Shown: piece after piece, positions 13,791 to 28,325 of the stretch | How the letters are laid out: each line of letters opens with the position of its first letter | Numbering within the stretch: the first letter of the stretch is position 1 | Source: Lethocerus indicus | Taxonomy: Eukaryota > Arthropoda > Insecta > Hemiptera > Belostomatidae | Length of the DNA stretch: 64,000 nucleotides | Assembly (NCBI GenBank): GCA_019843655.1 | Contig: JACDQD010000010.1 | Span: 5,005,637-5,069,636, forward strand | Direction of reading: 5' to 3' | Program-made: the position numbers and the translations under genes | The notes under the pieces: model-generated | Seen by the model: the letters and a program-made list of their open reading frames with translations, nothing else | What the model was told of the DNA's origin: nothing | Databases searched by the model: none

Positions 13791-14228
13791 AGGGCGGTGA
13801 TATCATTTGCCTATAGGGCACCATGTCCCTGCACGTTTATAGTCCAGTGAAAGCCTAATAACTAAAATAATTATCTTCAACCATCCCAAACTCATTTTAC
13901 GCATTTTCCTGTATATAGTTCATATACATCGTGCTGCATAGTTGCTATCGAACCTCCCTGGGATATCTCTCTCACTCCGCAAATAGCCGAATATAGAATA
14001 GGCGGCCACTCCGGTCCAATACAAGGTTCACGACGTCAGGGGAATATCCAACCCGGCTGTTCTTATATATGTGGCCACGCTTGGATGGATCCCCTTTTGG
14101 CCCTGTCACAGCGAAGGACGAGTTCATCTGCGGAGTGTGTGACTCAGCGACTCGAGGCAAGGTCGAGCTCCTCCTCCTCGAGCTACTTCGGACATGACCG
14201 AGCTCACTGCCTCGCACCAGACACAGCC

Positions 14229-14258
14229 AATAATAATAATAATAACAATAACAATAAT
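14229..14258. repeat. (AAT)n / (AAC)n microsatellite
   Basis: Five AAT units are followed by mixed AAC and AAT units. It creates spurious poly-Asn or poly-Ile reading frames. Confidence 0.95.
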
Positions 14259-15730
14259 GTGGTCTCTCACACACACGCTTGGCAAGCATTCACGGACTGG
14301 CGTTGAATCTGTTGACCCCGACCAATCAGAGCGCGCATACCGCACTACTTGATGGGAGTCAAACGGCCACTTGCACAATATTGCGCTCCCTGACCCCGGC
14401 TGCTCGTCTCTACCGCCCAAGTATATAGACTTAATCGCGATATTTAAAAGTGGGAAACCCTCGAGGAATATAATATTCTTATCCTTTCCTCGTGTCGCTC
14501 CTTGGTAGTCCACTTTTGAGTTTACGCCGTCGACGGTTCTAATTCTTGTAGTCTGAGTAAGGAGTAATCTAATTATATAAACAAAGTTCTTTCATTAAAC
14601 TATTTATTGGATACATGAGGTCGTTTCAGGTCTTATCGTACGGACAAATGTCAAAACGTTTATATTTGAAAATATATTTCGGATTAAAAATAGAACGAAA
14701 GAATGCCACATTTTCGGGTATAACTTTGTTATGTTTTTTGTTTGTACAAATCAAGCATTACCTAATTGTTAGTTTACCCACGATATTAAATTTCACATTA
14801 TGTAATGACATACCTGTAATACAGCGATCTGTATAAAAGCTATTAAGATGTTTCATTATTTCACTGAAATTTTTATAAATTGGTTTGATCCGCTATACAG
14901 GTTTGCTGTAAGGATGTTCATGAAGTGCAGAATCGTACTTCGGCTTTCTTGTTTTTATGACTTCTGCGTCTCTAGTTAGGAAAAAAAAAGACAAAACGAT
15001 TCGTCCTTATAAAAAAAATGTTATTTCACTTAAATACTTTGAAACTGCTTTATGATTTGTCCTTGTTATGTTTGTGTACGTATCGGATTCAGTGGACGAT
15101 CGTTCGGGTCAGTACTAAATCGTTTATCCGGTTGTCGCATTGCAAAAGCCAGTTAATCTTCTTCCATAGCCAGTGGGTTCTTCGTTATCGTTTCCCGTAT
15201 CACTGAGTTGACCCCTGATAAGAAAGCACGGACCGGCCCAAAACGGCAGTTTTTAACCGCACGCTTCCGGTACGGAACAACCGGCAATCCGTTGTGAGTA
15301 AGATTTTTTTTACCCATTCGTCGCAACAATGATAATTTTCCTCGGCACTATCCTCGATTGGAGAATCGCAGCGAGGCCGTTGAACTCGAATATTCTTGGC
15401 GACCGATTAATGCTCCGAACAATTCACTTTTTTTCGTTTCGTGGCCTCATCCACGTTTTCAAATGTCCAATAGACGGAGGTCATCCTTTACTACTCATCG
15501 CTGTTACTTTCAGTTGTTTACAGTGAATTGAAGAATTTATATATCAGGGTAGTGCTGTTTTGTACGAATATCTATAACTCCCTTTATTATTTACAGAACG
15601 TTACTATTAACGGGGAGATTCGAAACAGAATATCATAGGATTGAACAATCAAGTATTAGAGATAAACTCACGAGTGTAAACGATTATTTCATGAATTAGA
15701 TTTTCCCTATTGTCCTAATCGTCTTAAAGA

Positions 15731-15766
15731 TTCCCTTCTTCCTTGTTCCACTAGACCGGTTTTGAA
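15731..15766 (-). repeat. Ribozyme-like repeat, degenerate copy
   Basis: The minus strand reads AAAACCGGTCTAGTGGAACA, matching the GAAACCGGTCTAGC part of the family. The 5' half is not recognisable. Confidence 0.35.
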
Positions 15767-16338
15767 TATCGTTATACTATCTTGATATTGAAAGAATATA
15801 GCCAACCATTTAGTGTTTCATGAGGGCGACATTTTCCTCTCAATTTAATACTATATTTTATGATACATCGTTTATATTAATCAAACGGATCTTCAGTAAA
15901 ATCGATGTCCAGTAAAAATGTTATGTGTCGCTAAATTTTAGCTACTCAGAAATTCAGAAAACGTTTTTATTTCTCCGAAGGGATGACTCCGTCTGACCTC
16001 TAGCTAGGCCGGTCAACGTTTCATTCAGTTTTGCAATCAGTCGCTCGTTATCACTATTCGCATTTGTGGCGCGACAGTACCCCAAAAAAACCACAGAGCA
16101 TAATCTTTAGGCGTTCTGGAAATAATTCGTTGCCAGGAAATACATTTTTGTGTCCAATATCATTTTTGCCTGTGTGATATCTATGAGCCTCACAATTCTG
16201 CAATTTACGACCATCAGTCAATCTGTTGGATAATGACTTACTATTTGAACAATTAATCCCCACTAGTGAAATAATTTGATGAAAATTAATATTAATATTT
16301 TAACAAAACCCTGTTTTGTGGTTTGCGAGTGGTTGGAA

Positions 16339-16451
16339 TACCGTAGATTTCCTCTCGCTGGTTTGGTCTTTTGCTAAACCGGTTTCGGCTGCTCGCCATC
16401 TTCAGTAGTGGTCTTCAGTAGAGGAGACAGAAACACACGAAATCTACGGTA
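16339..16451 (-). mobile_element. 113-bp unit with 13-bp terminal inverted repeats around a ribozyme-like core
   Basis: TACCGTAGATTTC (16339-16351) and its exact reverse complement (16439-16451) bracket the best copy of the dispersed ribozyme-like repeat. On the minus strand the core reads CTA-CTGAAGA (16408 to 16399), then GGC...GCC, then GAAA (16386-16383), then ACCGGT (16383-16378), then T-TAG. CTA and TAG can pair as stem I. A second inner pairing, CCTCT with AGAGG, and the terminal repeats would extend that stem. CTACTGAAGA also occurs a second time at 16421-16412. No coding capacity. It could be a short non-autonomous element or simply a large RNA hairpin. Confidence 0.55.
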
Positions 16452-18247
16452 ATATTAATATTGATTTTAAGCTTAAGAATAAAATCACGATTAATATTAT
16501 TCCAATCAATAATATTTTTGATAAAATAGGTCTCTTAAAGACCTGGTAACCGACTTCGTAAACTATTTCTCATAATTTTTTTCCGATATCTGGAAGATCG
16601 CGCTGGCGGAGTCCATTGTTAATTCAGCCGATGGGCCGGGCAGTTTTTCCGCGGGAAACGTGGCGCCGAGAGGGCCAAGGAAACGTGACCCGAATTTAAA
16701 GTTTTCCACGCCGGCCGTCGAATTTGCATGTATTATATACTAGTGGAGCGTGCCGGTATATGCTCGCGCCACGGCCGCGGCGCTTCTTTTTGACAAAATT
16801 TCGCCCGGCATTATTTATGCTGTTACTGTTTCCAGCAATACAGGAGCGGTTTACCTGCCATCCCATTTACACAGCAAAAATCTCATTCCGATTTCTTTTT
16901 CATTGATTCAGAACTAGAGTTTTTGCGAATGCTTTATCTGTATGCCTTGGTCTCATCTACGGATGGGAGTTATGATTTTTAAAATTCTATTTTAAAGAGT
17001 CATTAAACGCACTGTATTATTTGGAGGTTGAATTCATCGGGCCAGAAGCCGAAACCGAAACGTGAAATAGAACTAGACAGTATGAGTCAACGGTAGTTGA
17101 CGTTGAAGAGTCATTGTTCAGTAATGGTTAGGTCTGGTCAGGGGGTTCAAAGGACAATGTCTCATAGAGACGACGTCCGGCCACGATTTGAATTCAGACA
17201 TTGTCAATATCAATAAAGCCGGGCTAAATGTACAATGCCTTCATTAGTCACCGCCCTCTGTTCTCAATCTCTTCCAATTAAAACGAAAGGTCAATGCTAA
17301 ATTCGTGATTGTGTGTCATCCAGTAAAGAATTCAGAAATATTCGCACCGAGTACTCTCATCTGATTCTTTTCATTCACTGATTTCCGATTATTAATTCTG
17401 CTTATTAGAACCAGTTAAGTTCTATATAATGATCTCATGTCTGTGGAAAGTACTGTTGTAAATTGTAATTATAGTTATCCCAAATATCCCAAAGAGTACC
17501 GAGTACTTTGGCACATTTAGAACAAAAGTCATTATTATATTATTGATATTTTCTAATAGCATGATCATGGTCTGTTTAAAATCTTCAAATATCAATAAAT
17601 ATTGACTCCAAAATAGAGTTTAATAATTAACATCAGTAATAATTAATTTATAAACAGTTGTACATCTGGGAGAGTTCTCTCATTAATCGTGCGGGCTTTG
17701 TCTAACCTATGCTTTTAAGGCGGAGCGCTTACCACTCACTGATCAACCGCGAATACTGTTTCGGTTTTATTACTATTCATTTTATTACTCATTCGAATCT
17801 AATTTATATGTGGGGTTATTTTTTCTGTTTTCTGTTGCCGTTTGAATACCCAGGAAAAAAATAAATGCGGTCGACCCCGCTGGTAAATCAGGGAGCGGAG
17901 AAGCTGCCGTTTCCAGTCACTGCTTACCACTTTTCTGTTACCTGAACTGCGTCCCAAGTGCGAAAATTTATTAGTTTGTGGAAAAAAACGAGGCGTATTA
18001 AAAAAAAGTGTAAATATTTATGATTGTGCGATGATGTATGGCGCCGATTCATTAGGCCCGTCCTTATGGCCGACCGGCCCAGGTGATGTATGCCCGGATT
18101 AGGTATTCATAAAGTTATGAACTCCGCCCTCGGTTATTGATTGATGACGACTCGTGAAAGTAGTACGGGGGAAAAATGTATAAATTTAACATGTACAATA
18201 CCCTTCTAAATTATATCGTGGAATGGCCTCGCTCTAGTATCGACACC

Positions 18248-18255
18248 TATCGATA
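18248..18255. promoter_or_regulatory. TATCGATA (DRE-like) site with adjacent ATATCGAG
   Basis: TATCGATA is the DREF-binding element of Drosophila. The neighbouring ATATCGAG gives a small cluster of CGAT-type motifs, as seen at fly boundary sites. An 8-mer is expected about once in 64 kb by chance, so this is weak. Confidence 0.25.
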
Positions 18256-20837
18256 GATATCGAGAAAATGAAACATTCGTATTATATGAAAAAATATACT
18301 GTCACAATATGTATGTATTCGAATTTGCATTCGCCGCTGGAGGCCGTTATTATACTAGTTCTTTGTCCCTTGCCACCAAATATCTTTTTATGAATTTGTA
18401 TACATAAATTCGCGTAAAATTTTAATTTGTAGTCTATACAGTGGATTCTGCACGCCCGTGAGTAAGAATTCAAAACCTCAACAACTGAAACACACAACTC
18501 AAAACACTACACCGGTTCCTAGTTTGTGTTGTAGAACACATGTTGCTCATGTCGGTGAAGAGAAAAGCTTGTGTGGTACTCATTTTCCATTTCGAAGAAC
18601 GGGCAAACACCTAACTTTGTTTCGCGCGAGAGTTACGCTTGCACTGAGTTACGGCTGTAAACACGGCCGGGCTCAACGGCCGGTTTACATTGACAAAGTA
18701 CAGTTTCTTTTCATACAGTAGTGAATTAGAGATGCCGATTTGTGCAGACCGAAAACGTCTGTTGCGATGGTGTGATACGAATTGTGCCTAATTATTTATA
18801 GGGTATATTCGTAACCATATTTTAAATACGTTTATAAACCCCCAACAACTTATCTTGAATAAAACTCGAGCATCAACGTTACCAGGGGTTTTTTGGTCAT
18901 TGAAATTCGTCTCATGGTGCCATGAAACCCACGTTGCATAGACCTTACAGTAAACTGTACATTCAGCATTAATTAACCTTTGAACTTTTTACTTAAGTGG
19001 GGTCTTTCTGATTGACGGCATTGACCTTTAACACCTATAATTTAATGTTATTTACACTTAATATATAGAAGTCTCTTCTTTTAATTGTTGTTATTATACA
19101 CTGATTAAATCCTCTCCCTTATCGCCCTGACCACTGTCTCGACCCTTTATGTTCTCAACTGCGAGAGATAGCGATGGTATTCTATAACGTTTTCTTACTA
19201 ATACAAAGGTACACATATAGATGTGGATAAATAATATTACTCCGTTCATTATTTACCGGGTGGTTTACTTTTCTAAATACATTCTCCCCAGTTATACAGT
19301 CTAAGTTCGTCGTGTGGCTCCAAGCTACAACGACGTGGCTGACAAGTTAATGCTATACGATTTGACTGTATCGTAAAGAACGCGATTGGGAACGCCGAGA
19401 AGATGAATTATCGGCGTCGACTAGTTTTCACGTCTGTCAGTAAGGCGGTCGTACACCGAAGTTTATGCAAAGGAGAAATCTTAGCCGGGGGTATTAAATT
19501 ATTTACTTGTCTCGGCGGGCGCATTCATTAGGATTGATATTTTCCTACGGGACACGATACAAGTCGCCCGGTACGGCGGACTCCCAAGGCCGGGTACCTC
19601 CTTGTAATGAAGACCTGTTCATTTATTAAAGTCAGATTTGACTCGGTGAGCTAGGCCAAAGCGGTTATGATCCAACGGCGCTTATTAACTCCTTGTTGGA
19701 ACGCTTATCCCGCTTATTTTTTTTCCCTACTTTCCGACACGATTTATGTCCTTCTTCTTTAGATTTTTTTCCTCTTCTTCCGCCCCGGGGATTTGTCGGA
19801 GCCGTGGAAGCCTCCGGGATTAATTTCGTATCACGCCTCCCGGGCCGCCACTAAATCAACATTGTTGTTGCTCAAGCGAGAGGGAAAAAAGGTGACACGC
19901 GTTGCTCCGCGGGGACTTGAGGGCGGCGGTACCGTTTCGTCTGTACATAAATCAGTCTATTCGAGCTTCGGTAATCCGAACGAGAAGTAAAACATTGCAT
20001 AAGTGAGTTGGGACCGGACGAAGAACTGCTCGGTGGGACTAACCACTTGAGGATCCAATGATGTTGGTACAAACATAGACAGCTTTATATGTAAATATTA
20101 TTCTCGGATAGATGTCTAACCGTAATAGCAAGTGACAAAGGATAAAATTTGTATTACCATAGATTTATGAATGGAAGTTTACGGTAACATAAGAACAGTC
20201 CAGATAGCGTTGGTACTACTTAGGAATCCTACGTTTCTCATAAGCAGGAGAACTAAAACAGAAACAGCTGAATTTTCTACTGTCTAAATGGAGAATTTAC
20301 CTGTAGTTTTAGTTAAAATATGTTGTCTCTGTATGTTCAGTTGGATGGTAGAAATAAACCTATGGGATAGTCGGAATTCGAACAAAGTCGGAACCCAATA
20401 TTGACGATGAATCTGAAAGTAGTCGAAAGGAATTTCACCTGCACGAAATCCGATGCGGAACAAGTTTCGAAAACGAGTCGGGCCGTTGAATAAACGATGG
20501 CCGCGTTTTGATTTATCGACAAGAGCTCTCTGCCGATTATCTCCCCAGTTTGACCCCCCGCTTCTAATAGAAATTGCCCAATAAATAATTTATTTCACCA
20601 TCGCCACGCACAATTGCGAAATTCGAGAAGACGCTATTTATAATCACCATCCTTTTTTTTAACTAAATTCGTAATTCGAGTTATGTAATTTGTCGTTTAT
20701 TGGGAAAGCGGCCGAGCTCTCGGTTCTTTGACCCAGGGCTATGCAAAACGCGAAAATTGGTTCCTTGGCCAAGTAATGTATCGGTGTCAGCCGCATAATA
20801 AAATGTTACATAATTAGACGTCACGAGGGGCATTAAA

Positions 20838-20955
<118 letters not shown>

Positions 20956-23699
20956 GTGTAATGAATTTGAGATTTTCTAATTTCAGTTTTCCCCTACTCA
21001 GTGCTCTAAAATTGTAACTGTCTCCTCTACAACAGTCTAGATAGTTCTACACGGAAATTGGTTTTCTCGGAAGTAATTTAACTCAGATTGAAGTCAATTT
21101 TTCCCACTTCATTATAATGATCAAATTGACATCTAGACTATGCTTTAGATGAAGTTTAATTCCAGAACAGGAGTTAACCTATTACAAATTGCGAAAACTG
21201 GAAATAGTTTCTTAGAAGCCCGATATGACACTTTTCGTTGAAACCCAATAATTATTCGACTTAAATAACATTTGTATTGAACAATACATACGTTGGTTTA
21301 ATTAAAAGGTCGTACGTTTATAATTATTTGAAATAATGTTGCTTATAATAAAAAATTCTTCCTTCGATAATGGGGTTTAATAATGTAAATTAAAGTCGAC
21401 CGAAGTGAACGAAATTATTCCTTAGTCCCTCTTTGAGATAGTTTAAATTTAGTTAGGTTTTTCTTCTTTGCCAATATTGCGATAAAATAGCCACGGTACT
21501 ACACGGACTATCGATGCAAAAATTTATCGGCGCTGATAGAGTAATAACAGACCATTTCCAGTTTAATATTTTTCGGCCATAAAAATTACGGTTAGGCTTC
21601 GATTTTTATACTTCGAAAATTTTATGGACTTGTTCCGGGGGACCTCATTAACGAGGCGGCTCTAGAAAGTTGATTTACGGCTGGGCGGGGGGCATTAAAG
21701 GAGCCGGGCGTCCCGGGAGGCCTAAGTGAAATATAAACGCCGCTGGACGGGGTTCAATTGGCGTCTGGACGTCGTAATTCGGAAATGGGGGAGTTGAGAG
21801 GCGCGATTTTCCTGGAAAGCCCCTCTTCCTTCTTTTCTTTTTCACCGGCAAGGTCGCGCGCATACTGAGGACGGGGTCAGCAACACGGCTCGGACAAGGA
21901 AAAGGAGCGTGCTCTTAATTCTTCCAACTGCCAATTCTACTCCTGAGGGAACAATGATGGAGCCTGGAATTGATGGTGGGTGTCCAGAGAGCCCTTCCAG
22001 TAAATCCTTTTCATTCCAAGACAAGCGTTGCATCAATTTAATCTTATACCGTAACCATATGCATATAATATATAACGAAGTATTATTTTATAAGCTATCA
22101 ACTTATAGTTCGTTACAATTTAATTGTGTAGATTTCGTGTGTACAAAACAGGTATCCTAAATTTAATTGTGGTAAGTGTACACTAAAATAGCTACAGCCG
22201 TAATACAGTTCGCCCAGGCCCTCTCGTTCATTACTTAAAATATAACTTATTATCTATACCCTTGTCATAATTAGAAACGGGTAGAAACCATCGACGAATA
22301 TCTATGTAGGAGACATTTTATATGCACAGTCATGACGGTACGGGTACACTAGGTCAATATTTTGGCGTAAAGACCAACAAACTCCAGGTACGAAAGTTAT
22401 TTTTTTATTAGTTATTTCTTTTAAAGCCCTAATAGTGTTACTTTAATGTCCCACCATGTATGATTAACTCCCACTCAGGACTACTTAGGAGGCTCCCATA
22501 ACGGCCCTTGGTTACATAAGGTTTTGTAATTCGGTTGAATTAATTCGGAAAATGTTTCAACGTCATAAGTATTGTTATACGGTGTCAGTGAAGAACAGGC
22601 CTAATCTGGATTAGGCTCACTCCAGTGAGTATTAAGCTGAGAAATATGAGAATGGCCCGTGTCTAATGAATTTCGGTTTGGTTTTGTTTGGTCGCCGAGA
22701 TGGGGTTGCCGCCGACCTTGTGTCTTCGGTCGTCGTTAAATGAATCGCCCGGCGTCCGCCCCGCCTAATGCGTCCAGGTGTTCCAATCAGTTGGTCCCAT
22801 TCTCCTGCATTAGCCTAATGCCTGTTGCCTGTGCCGTTTTAAACGCGTAGGCTTTCTATTTTCAAATGGGGTGGAATTGTTCACGGTCTGAAAACCAGGG
22901 GGCTGGACCTTTGCCCAGGTCGTGCTCGGCCTACCTCCCCGCCTCCTATAGAGCTGACCATACTCTTAGCATTTTCTTTTTTCAACACGAGTTCAGTTGT
23001 AATAGGTCAGCAATTAAAATAAAGCTTTAAATAATCGTAATTCGTTTAAACATTTTGCAATATTCTTATAGTATTTTTTACCTACTGGCGGGTACAATAT
23101 AGAATTTGAATTTACTACCTATCAAATACTGTTGGTCAATTCAGTGTGCATCCTACATCGCATTTTGAACATCATTTAGGAAGTCACGTCTTAGTCATTA
23201 GCTTTAACAAAGAATTTGGCTACCCATGGGAAAAAATTGCCATTACATCACCGTAATATATTCCATCGCCCGACTACCGGGCATTCTACCGTGAGTGTTA
23301 TATCCGAATAAATATATTATTGGCCGCCAAAATGTGAATTTATCATTAAACTTTTTGTATCCTCACGAAAAAGCGGCGGGGATTTATAAATTATCCCCGC
23401 GCGCCTTTTATCATTGGGACGACTGTTTAAATTGGGCAAATCCAATTTATTAAGTGGAAGTCACCTTTTTTGGATTGTAGATTTTATAATTACGCGAAGG
23501 TCGTCGTAATGAATGATGTAATGGACACCCTTAGAGACCGTTTTTGGTGTTTCTTTTTAAGTAGTACTATATATTAATGTGTTACTTATTACGAATTAGT
23601 TACTCTATTGAAACCGAAAGAGTCGGTGCTATTACATCTTCCGTGGTATTTATTTTCCATAGATGAATTAATATAACTTTTCCATTAAAATTCTAAGTC

Positions 23700-23701
<2 letters not shown>

Positions 23702-23754
<53 letters not shown>
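23702..23754. repeat. (TA)n microsatellite
   Basis: About 26 uninterrupted TA units, self-complementary and able to form a cruciform or long RNA hairpin. Confidence 0.97.
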
Positions 23755-23757
<3 letters not shown>

Positions 23758-24229
23758 CCATTATACATCCGTTTAAGTATTCGTACCAAACAGGACCAGA
23801 TATGTATCCTGTAGTTGTGTCAGGGCACTCGTCTAGCAGCCTTCCATTTGTCCTCGTATTCAACTCATGATCCTCCCAACATGGCTAAGGCTCCCCAGGG
23901 TAACTTTGCAGTGAACTTTACCTTTAAAAGAAGTATCAATACTTGGGTTTGTTACATCGGTCGTCCCCGCAATAAGAACCGGCTATCGCGAGCGTTTTAA
24001 ATACCCTGTAAACAAATATATGTACATATAAAATTACGAAATGCTACTAACGGTAACCGACCTGTTAGCACCAAGACCAAACAATTGAGAGGAGAATTAT
24101 TTAATCGTCCCGAATCTTTAGTTTAAGTTCAAACTGCATTATTTATTCATAAAAAAAAGTCCGCTTTCTATTATTAAGTCCGCTTCCACCCGGAAGCTAG
24201 GGCCTTGAACTTAGTCCAAGCTGTATCAC

Positions 24230-24990
24230 TTTAGAGGGTTAGTTGAAGGATCGGGTTCTGTTTGTCGATTTTTCCCCTCAGCAGAGAGGGGCGTGACCGC
24301 CCGAGTCTGGAAAAGGAGGTAAATTACAAACCGACTGGTCGTCATTAGGAGATTGCATCCTTTAGATTAGGGGGGGCCCCCTTTTTAGCGCTCCTTATTT
24401 GTGCAGGGGCAGATCGGTATCTGGGACTGGGGGACAAATGGAGCGGGGGCCGAACCCGTGCTTTTCGGACAGTGGATAGAGCCATCGGTTTATCGGCTTG
24501 GTCTATCGCCTCGTTGAGTTATAGCCATGCCCACAACTATATAAACTAGGACGTCGCACTTTCCTGCATTTAATTTAACGTAATTTTTGGACACCGCGAC
24601 AGAGGCTTTGGAATATGGTCATGTCCGGGATTTGTTTCCGATATAGATTAAGATCATCGTATCATAGAAATATCGGGAATACGAAGTTGATAAACGTCTC
24701 TGATAAAATCAAGTCAAAGATTTTAAATCTTCGATAAATTTTTGTTTCTACTGAATGCACAAAAACTCGAGAGGTGCGGCCGCAACCGGGACGTGGGCGT
24801 ACAACTGTGTTAACGTACGGCCCATTATTCGCACTCCGGTCCCGCTTATTATCTCCCCTAAAAACCCTCATAATTACACGGGGCGAGGGTGAAAGGGGCG
24901 GGCGCCCTTCAATGAAAAGGGGTGGGGACGCCCACAAGGAAAAAACCGTAGAAATGCGAACAAAAAACGGACAGGAATGATTCTCAGAGC
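24230..24990. other. GC-rich island, candidate conserved non-coding DNA
   Basis: GC-rich stretch with TTATT/TAATT-type motifs and a G7C5 block at 24370-24381. Overlapping frames of 118 codons (-) and 68 codons (+) are low-complexity and unrecognised. Confidence 0.3.
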
Positions 24991-25789
24991 ATTTTTTTAA
25001 TGTGAGAGGCGCGCACATTATGTGTTTAGTCTGAAGGCATACCGAGCTTTAGCCTGAGCCTTTCCTGTTGGGTTTCAGATTTCTTGACCTCTGATACATC
25101 ACAAAACTCGATCCACGAAAAGGAAGACGTGCATTTTCGTGCTGGTTTTTCATTTTCCCACTTTCATTTTTATGGCTAATTAATTATGACTAAACATGCG
25201 TCTTTGAGGCATCTGCAATGACTGTTGCATAATCCTGGGGATATTTTACAATAAACTAAAAGCTCCCTCTGTTATCTGGCTGTAAGGTAAAGAAATATAT
25301 TCTGAAATTTAGTCTATTATATATATCTCACCAAAAAATTGCGAGTAATTTTAGAATGTCGACTGCCGATGTTGTAACCTCACTAATTTAGTGAAGGTAT
25401 GCCTAACCCCCTAACGTAGAACCAAATCAACGAATAATAATAATCGCATATTTCTTATTACTTTTCGGTTGTATCAATAATAAAATAAATATAGGGGAAA
25501 TTTGTCGAATTACATTTTATATAACTGATCGGGGAATATTTGACCCCTCGGTGTTTTGATAAGTACGCGCGTGCAATGAACCTTGCACCTTGCTATTATG
25601 AGGTATAAAATTTCTATGGCTGTCATTATTTAATAATAGCCTTACGAAAAGCTAATTATAGTCGTAGACCGATGGGAAAATCTTTAGGAGAAGTCCGTTA
25701 CGGGGAAAGCAATTTGACGGAAGGCATTGATTTACGACCTACGGGGGTCTACTTCAGTCCGAGTGGACGAAACCGAAACTAATTCTTGT

Positions 25790-26000
25790 CGTTTTAATTC
25801 AGTTACGAGCGGGCCCACATTAAATGTCGCTGGCCAAATAGGGAAGGCCGTTTGAGCGCATAGCAGCCGGAGGAGAGGTTCCGGGCCTCCGGCCATATGC
25901 TCCCCCAGACCCCGGGGGTATTAATCATTCCTCTTCCTTTAATAACATTCGGGCCCCTTCCTATTAACTACTTCTGGGTCCATTACCCACCGCCCGGCAT
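25790..26000. other. GC-rich island, candidate conserved non-coding DNA
   Basis: Contains CCCCGGGG-type palindromes and TTAAT/TAAT motifs close together. No frame of interest. Confidence 0.3.
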
Positions 26001-28303
26001 AATTGTTTTATGATTGATGTCGCCTCTATCGTGTTTCCGAACCGCTATTGAAATTTCGTCGCTTCAGTCACCAATAAATTAGTTGTTTAAGAGTGTTTCG
26101 AGAACCACTTGTACCCTTTTAAAGACACTTTGTTGTTTCCCGTCTGTGTAATTTCAATATATTTGTCGGATTGTTTTATGTGCCCTAGAGTATAGTAAAA
26201 ACATTAAGTAACAAGCACGGTAAAAGTAATACAAATTTTTCCCCAGACAGGACATACATCTTCATAGAACCTTCTTATGCATTTCTTCTAACTGCCTTAA
26301 AAATACTGTGAATTATCTGATGAAAACATGTTATTAATGTATCGTGATTGGCAGATTTGTACCCTGTGGAATTTCATGGTCTTTTCCCTACGTAATTGCT
26401 TATATCAATTGAACCATAATGAAGAAGGGATATTTAATTTTTATATTAGTATGAAAGCTCGGTTTGATAGCAAAAATGGCGTTATTTTGTCATGGATGAT
26501 TTAGATTATTTACTGTCCAAACGTTTCTCGCAAGTGGGCCAAATGTTAGTCGAAAAGCGATATTGGTATTATGCCAGTGTTTGCCTGCTGACTCATCGCT
26601 TGGCTTAGCAAAGTCGCTTACCCTAAGGTAAGGGTCAAGGGACTAGCTGACTAGTGCTTCATCGCGTAGCGGCAGTGACGCCCTCGGTTCTGACAAGGTC
26701 CGCAGTCGGCCCAGCGTCCTTTCCTAGATCCGCCACTATTGGCAATCGCAAGGTCCCTTACACCTCACTATAGGCAAGCTCCAATCACTAATCCATCAAT
26801 GTGTATTCTACCTAGAGTTATTTCATCCGAATTGGTTTAACCTTTTACGTCATCGTATATTGATCTCGTAGGACTTTCATTTTCCTATTTGATACAACGC
26901 CGAAGGAACTGGTACAATCAAATTCATTTCCGCCCTAGCGTCTGTTGTAAATAAGCCCCGAAACACACGAGTAGATATTAAACGCTACGGAGTGTATCCA
27001 ATCGTACGTCATAACACAGTGATAGTGATGCTGAGCGCTATATTAAAAAGTTGAATGCTGTTCTTTTAGAAACCAATTTTGTAATACGCTATTTTGATTA
27101 ATACCCTCGTTTCATTTTATGGTCTGTGTTCCAAACCGTTATATTCGTTTAAATATATAGTTTTACGGACGCCTATTGGTCATTCCATGTCGGTGAAGTG
27201 GCGACACACCTTGTGTTTTTCTTTTATACATTTGTTTTCGCTAATTCAAAGATACATTAACAAATTATAGCACCTTCGACTTAGTTTCGGCTCGAAACGT
27301 GAAAGTTTTTAAAATTGCGGTCAATCTTGTTACGGAATTCGATTATCTTACTGCGTTTGGTCTGGACCTTACCCGAAGTTAATTTCCCTTGGAGTTGTTA
27401 GAGGCGTCAACGGATATGGTCAGAGCGTTTTGGTTTTAGAAAATCCAATTAAGTTTCGAGCGTTTCTGAACGATTTGAGTGTTTTCTGCCCCCCCTTCGA
27501 GGAGAGAACGCGTTCCATTGCCATTCCGATGGTGGCCGGTGCCGATGTCGCCCTTCAAAGTCAGTACCTGACCGAAATTTATTTTATTTTTTATTTTTTT
27601 TCTTACCCGAGATGTGGCCAGTTCTGAAACGGGCCGCTACAATTTTAATTCCACCGTAATTTGGTACCAATTATGTTCCTAATTTTTTGTTGATGTTGTT
27701 TTTATTGGGAATTGACGAAATGGGCCATCGGAGTCGAGTCCTTTCTGCTTGGTTCTGCCGACCTCTGTCCTAATTTCTATCATCAGACCGTATTGGAAGT
27801 TCCTTGTGATAATAGGAAAATTTCTCGATCATTCTCCCAACAGTAAACTATTTTCGGGCGATTCATTGACCTCTAGTGTCGATGGTCAAAAGTCCAAACC
27901 GGAGTTTTGAGTAAAGAAACAAACGAAAAGTTAAGTATTATCATGCAGATAATGATTTTTAATTATTTTTTGTAAAGTACATATGTATTTAGAATACATC
28001 ACACATATATATACCTCAAACTGAAAAATGTTTTCCGTTGAACATGTACCAATACTCATTTTTCCTTGGCTTTTCCATTACACACAGACCAGGTCTAGGA
28101 ACGGAATAATTTCAGCCGTAAAATTCTGCAGTAGGTTGTAATGGTCAAGACGAATTCGCGAACAGCACTTGTGTGGTCGCAACATCATTTGGGGACCCCC
28201 GGTTCAAATGTCTTTGACCGACAACAGTAAACATTTTTAATTCTTTTTCGGGTTTTTATGTATTTTTTTCGTTGGACTGCAATTAAATTTGTGGCAGTAA
28301 GCG

Positions 28304-28325
28304 CCACACACACACACGCACGCGC
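28304..28325. repeat. (CA)n / (CG) short tract
   Basis: CA units pass into GCACGCGCA-type sequence. Confidence 0.85.

Noticed and set aside
14085..14513. Frames with poly-Asn or poly-Ile
   Set aside because: Produced by the AAT/AAC repeat; no other protein evidence.
17045..17085. GAAGCCGAAACCGAAAC as another ribozyme-like copy
   Set aside because: Only the GCCGAAACCG part matches; CTGANGA, TAG and the tail are missing.
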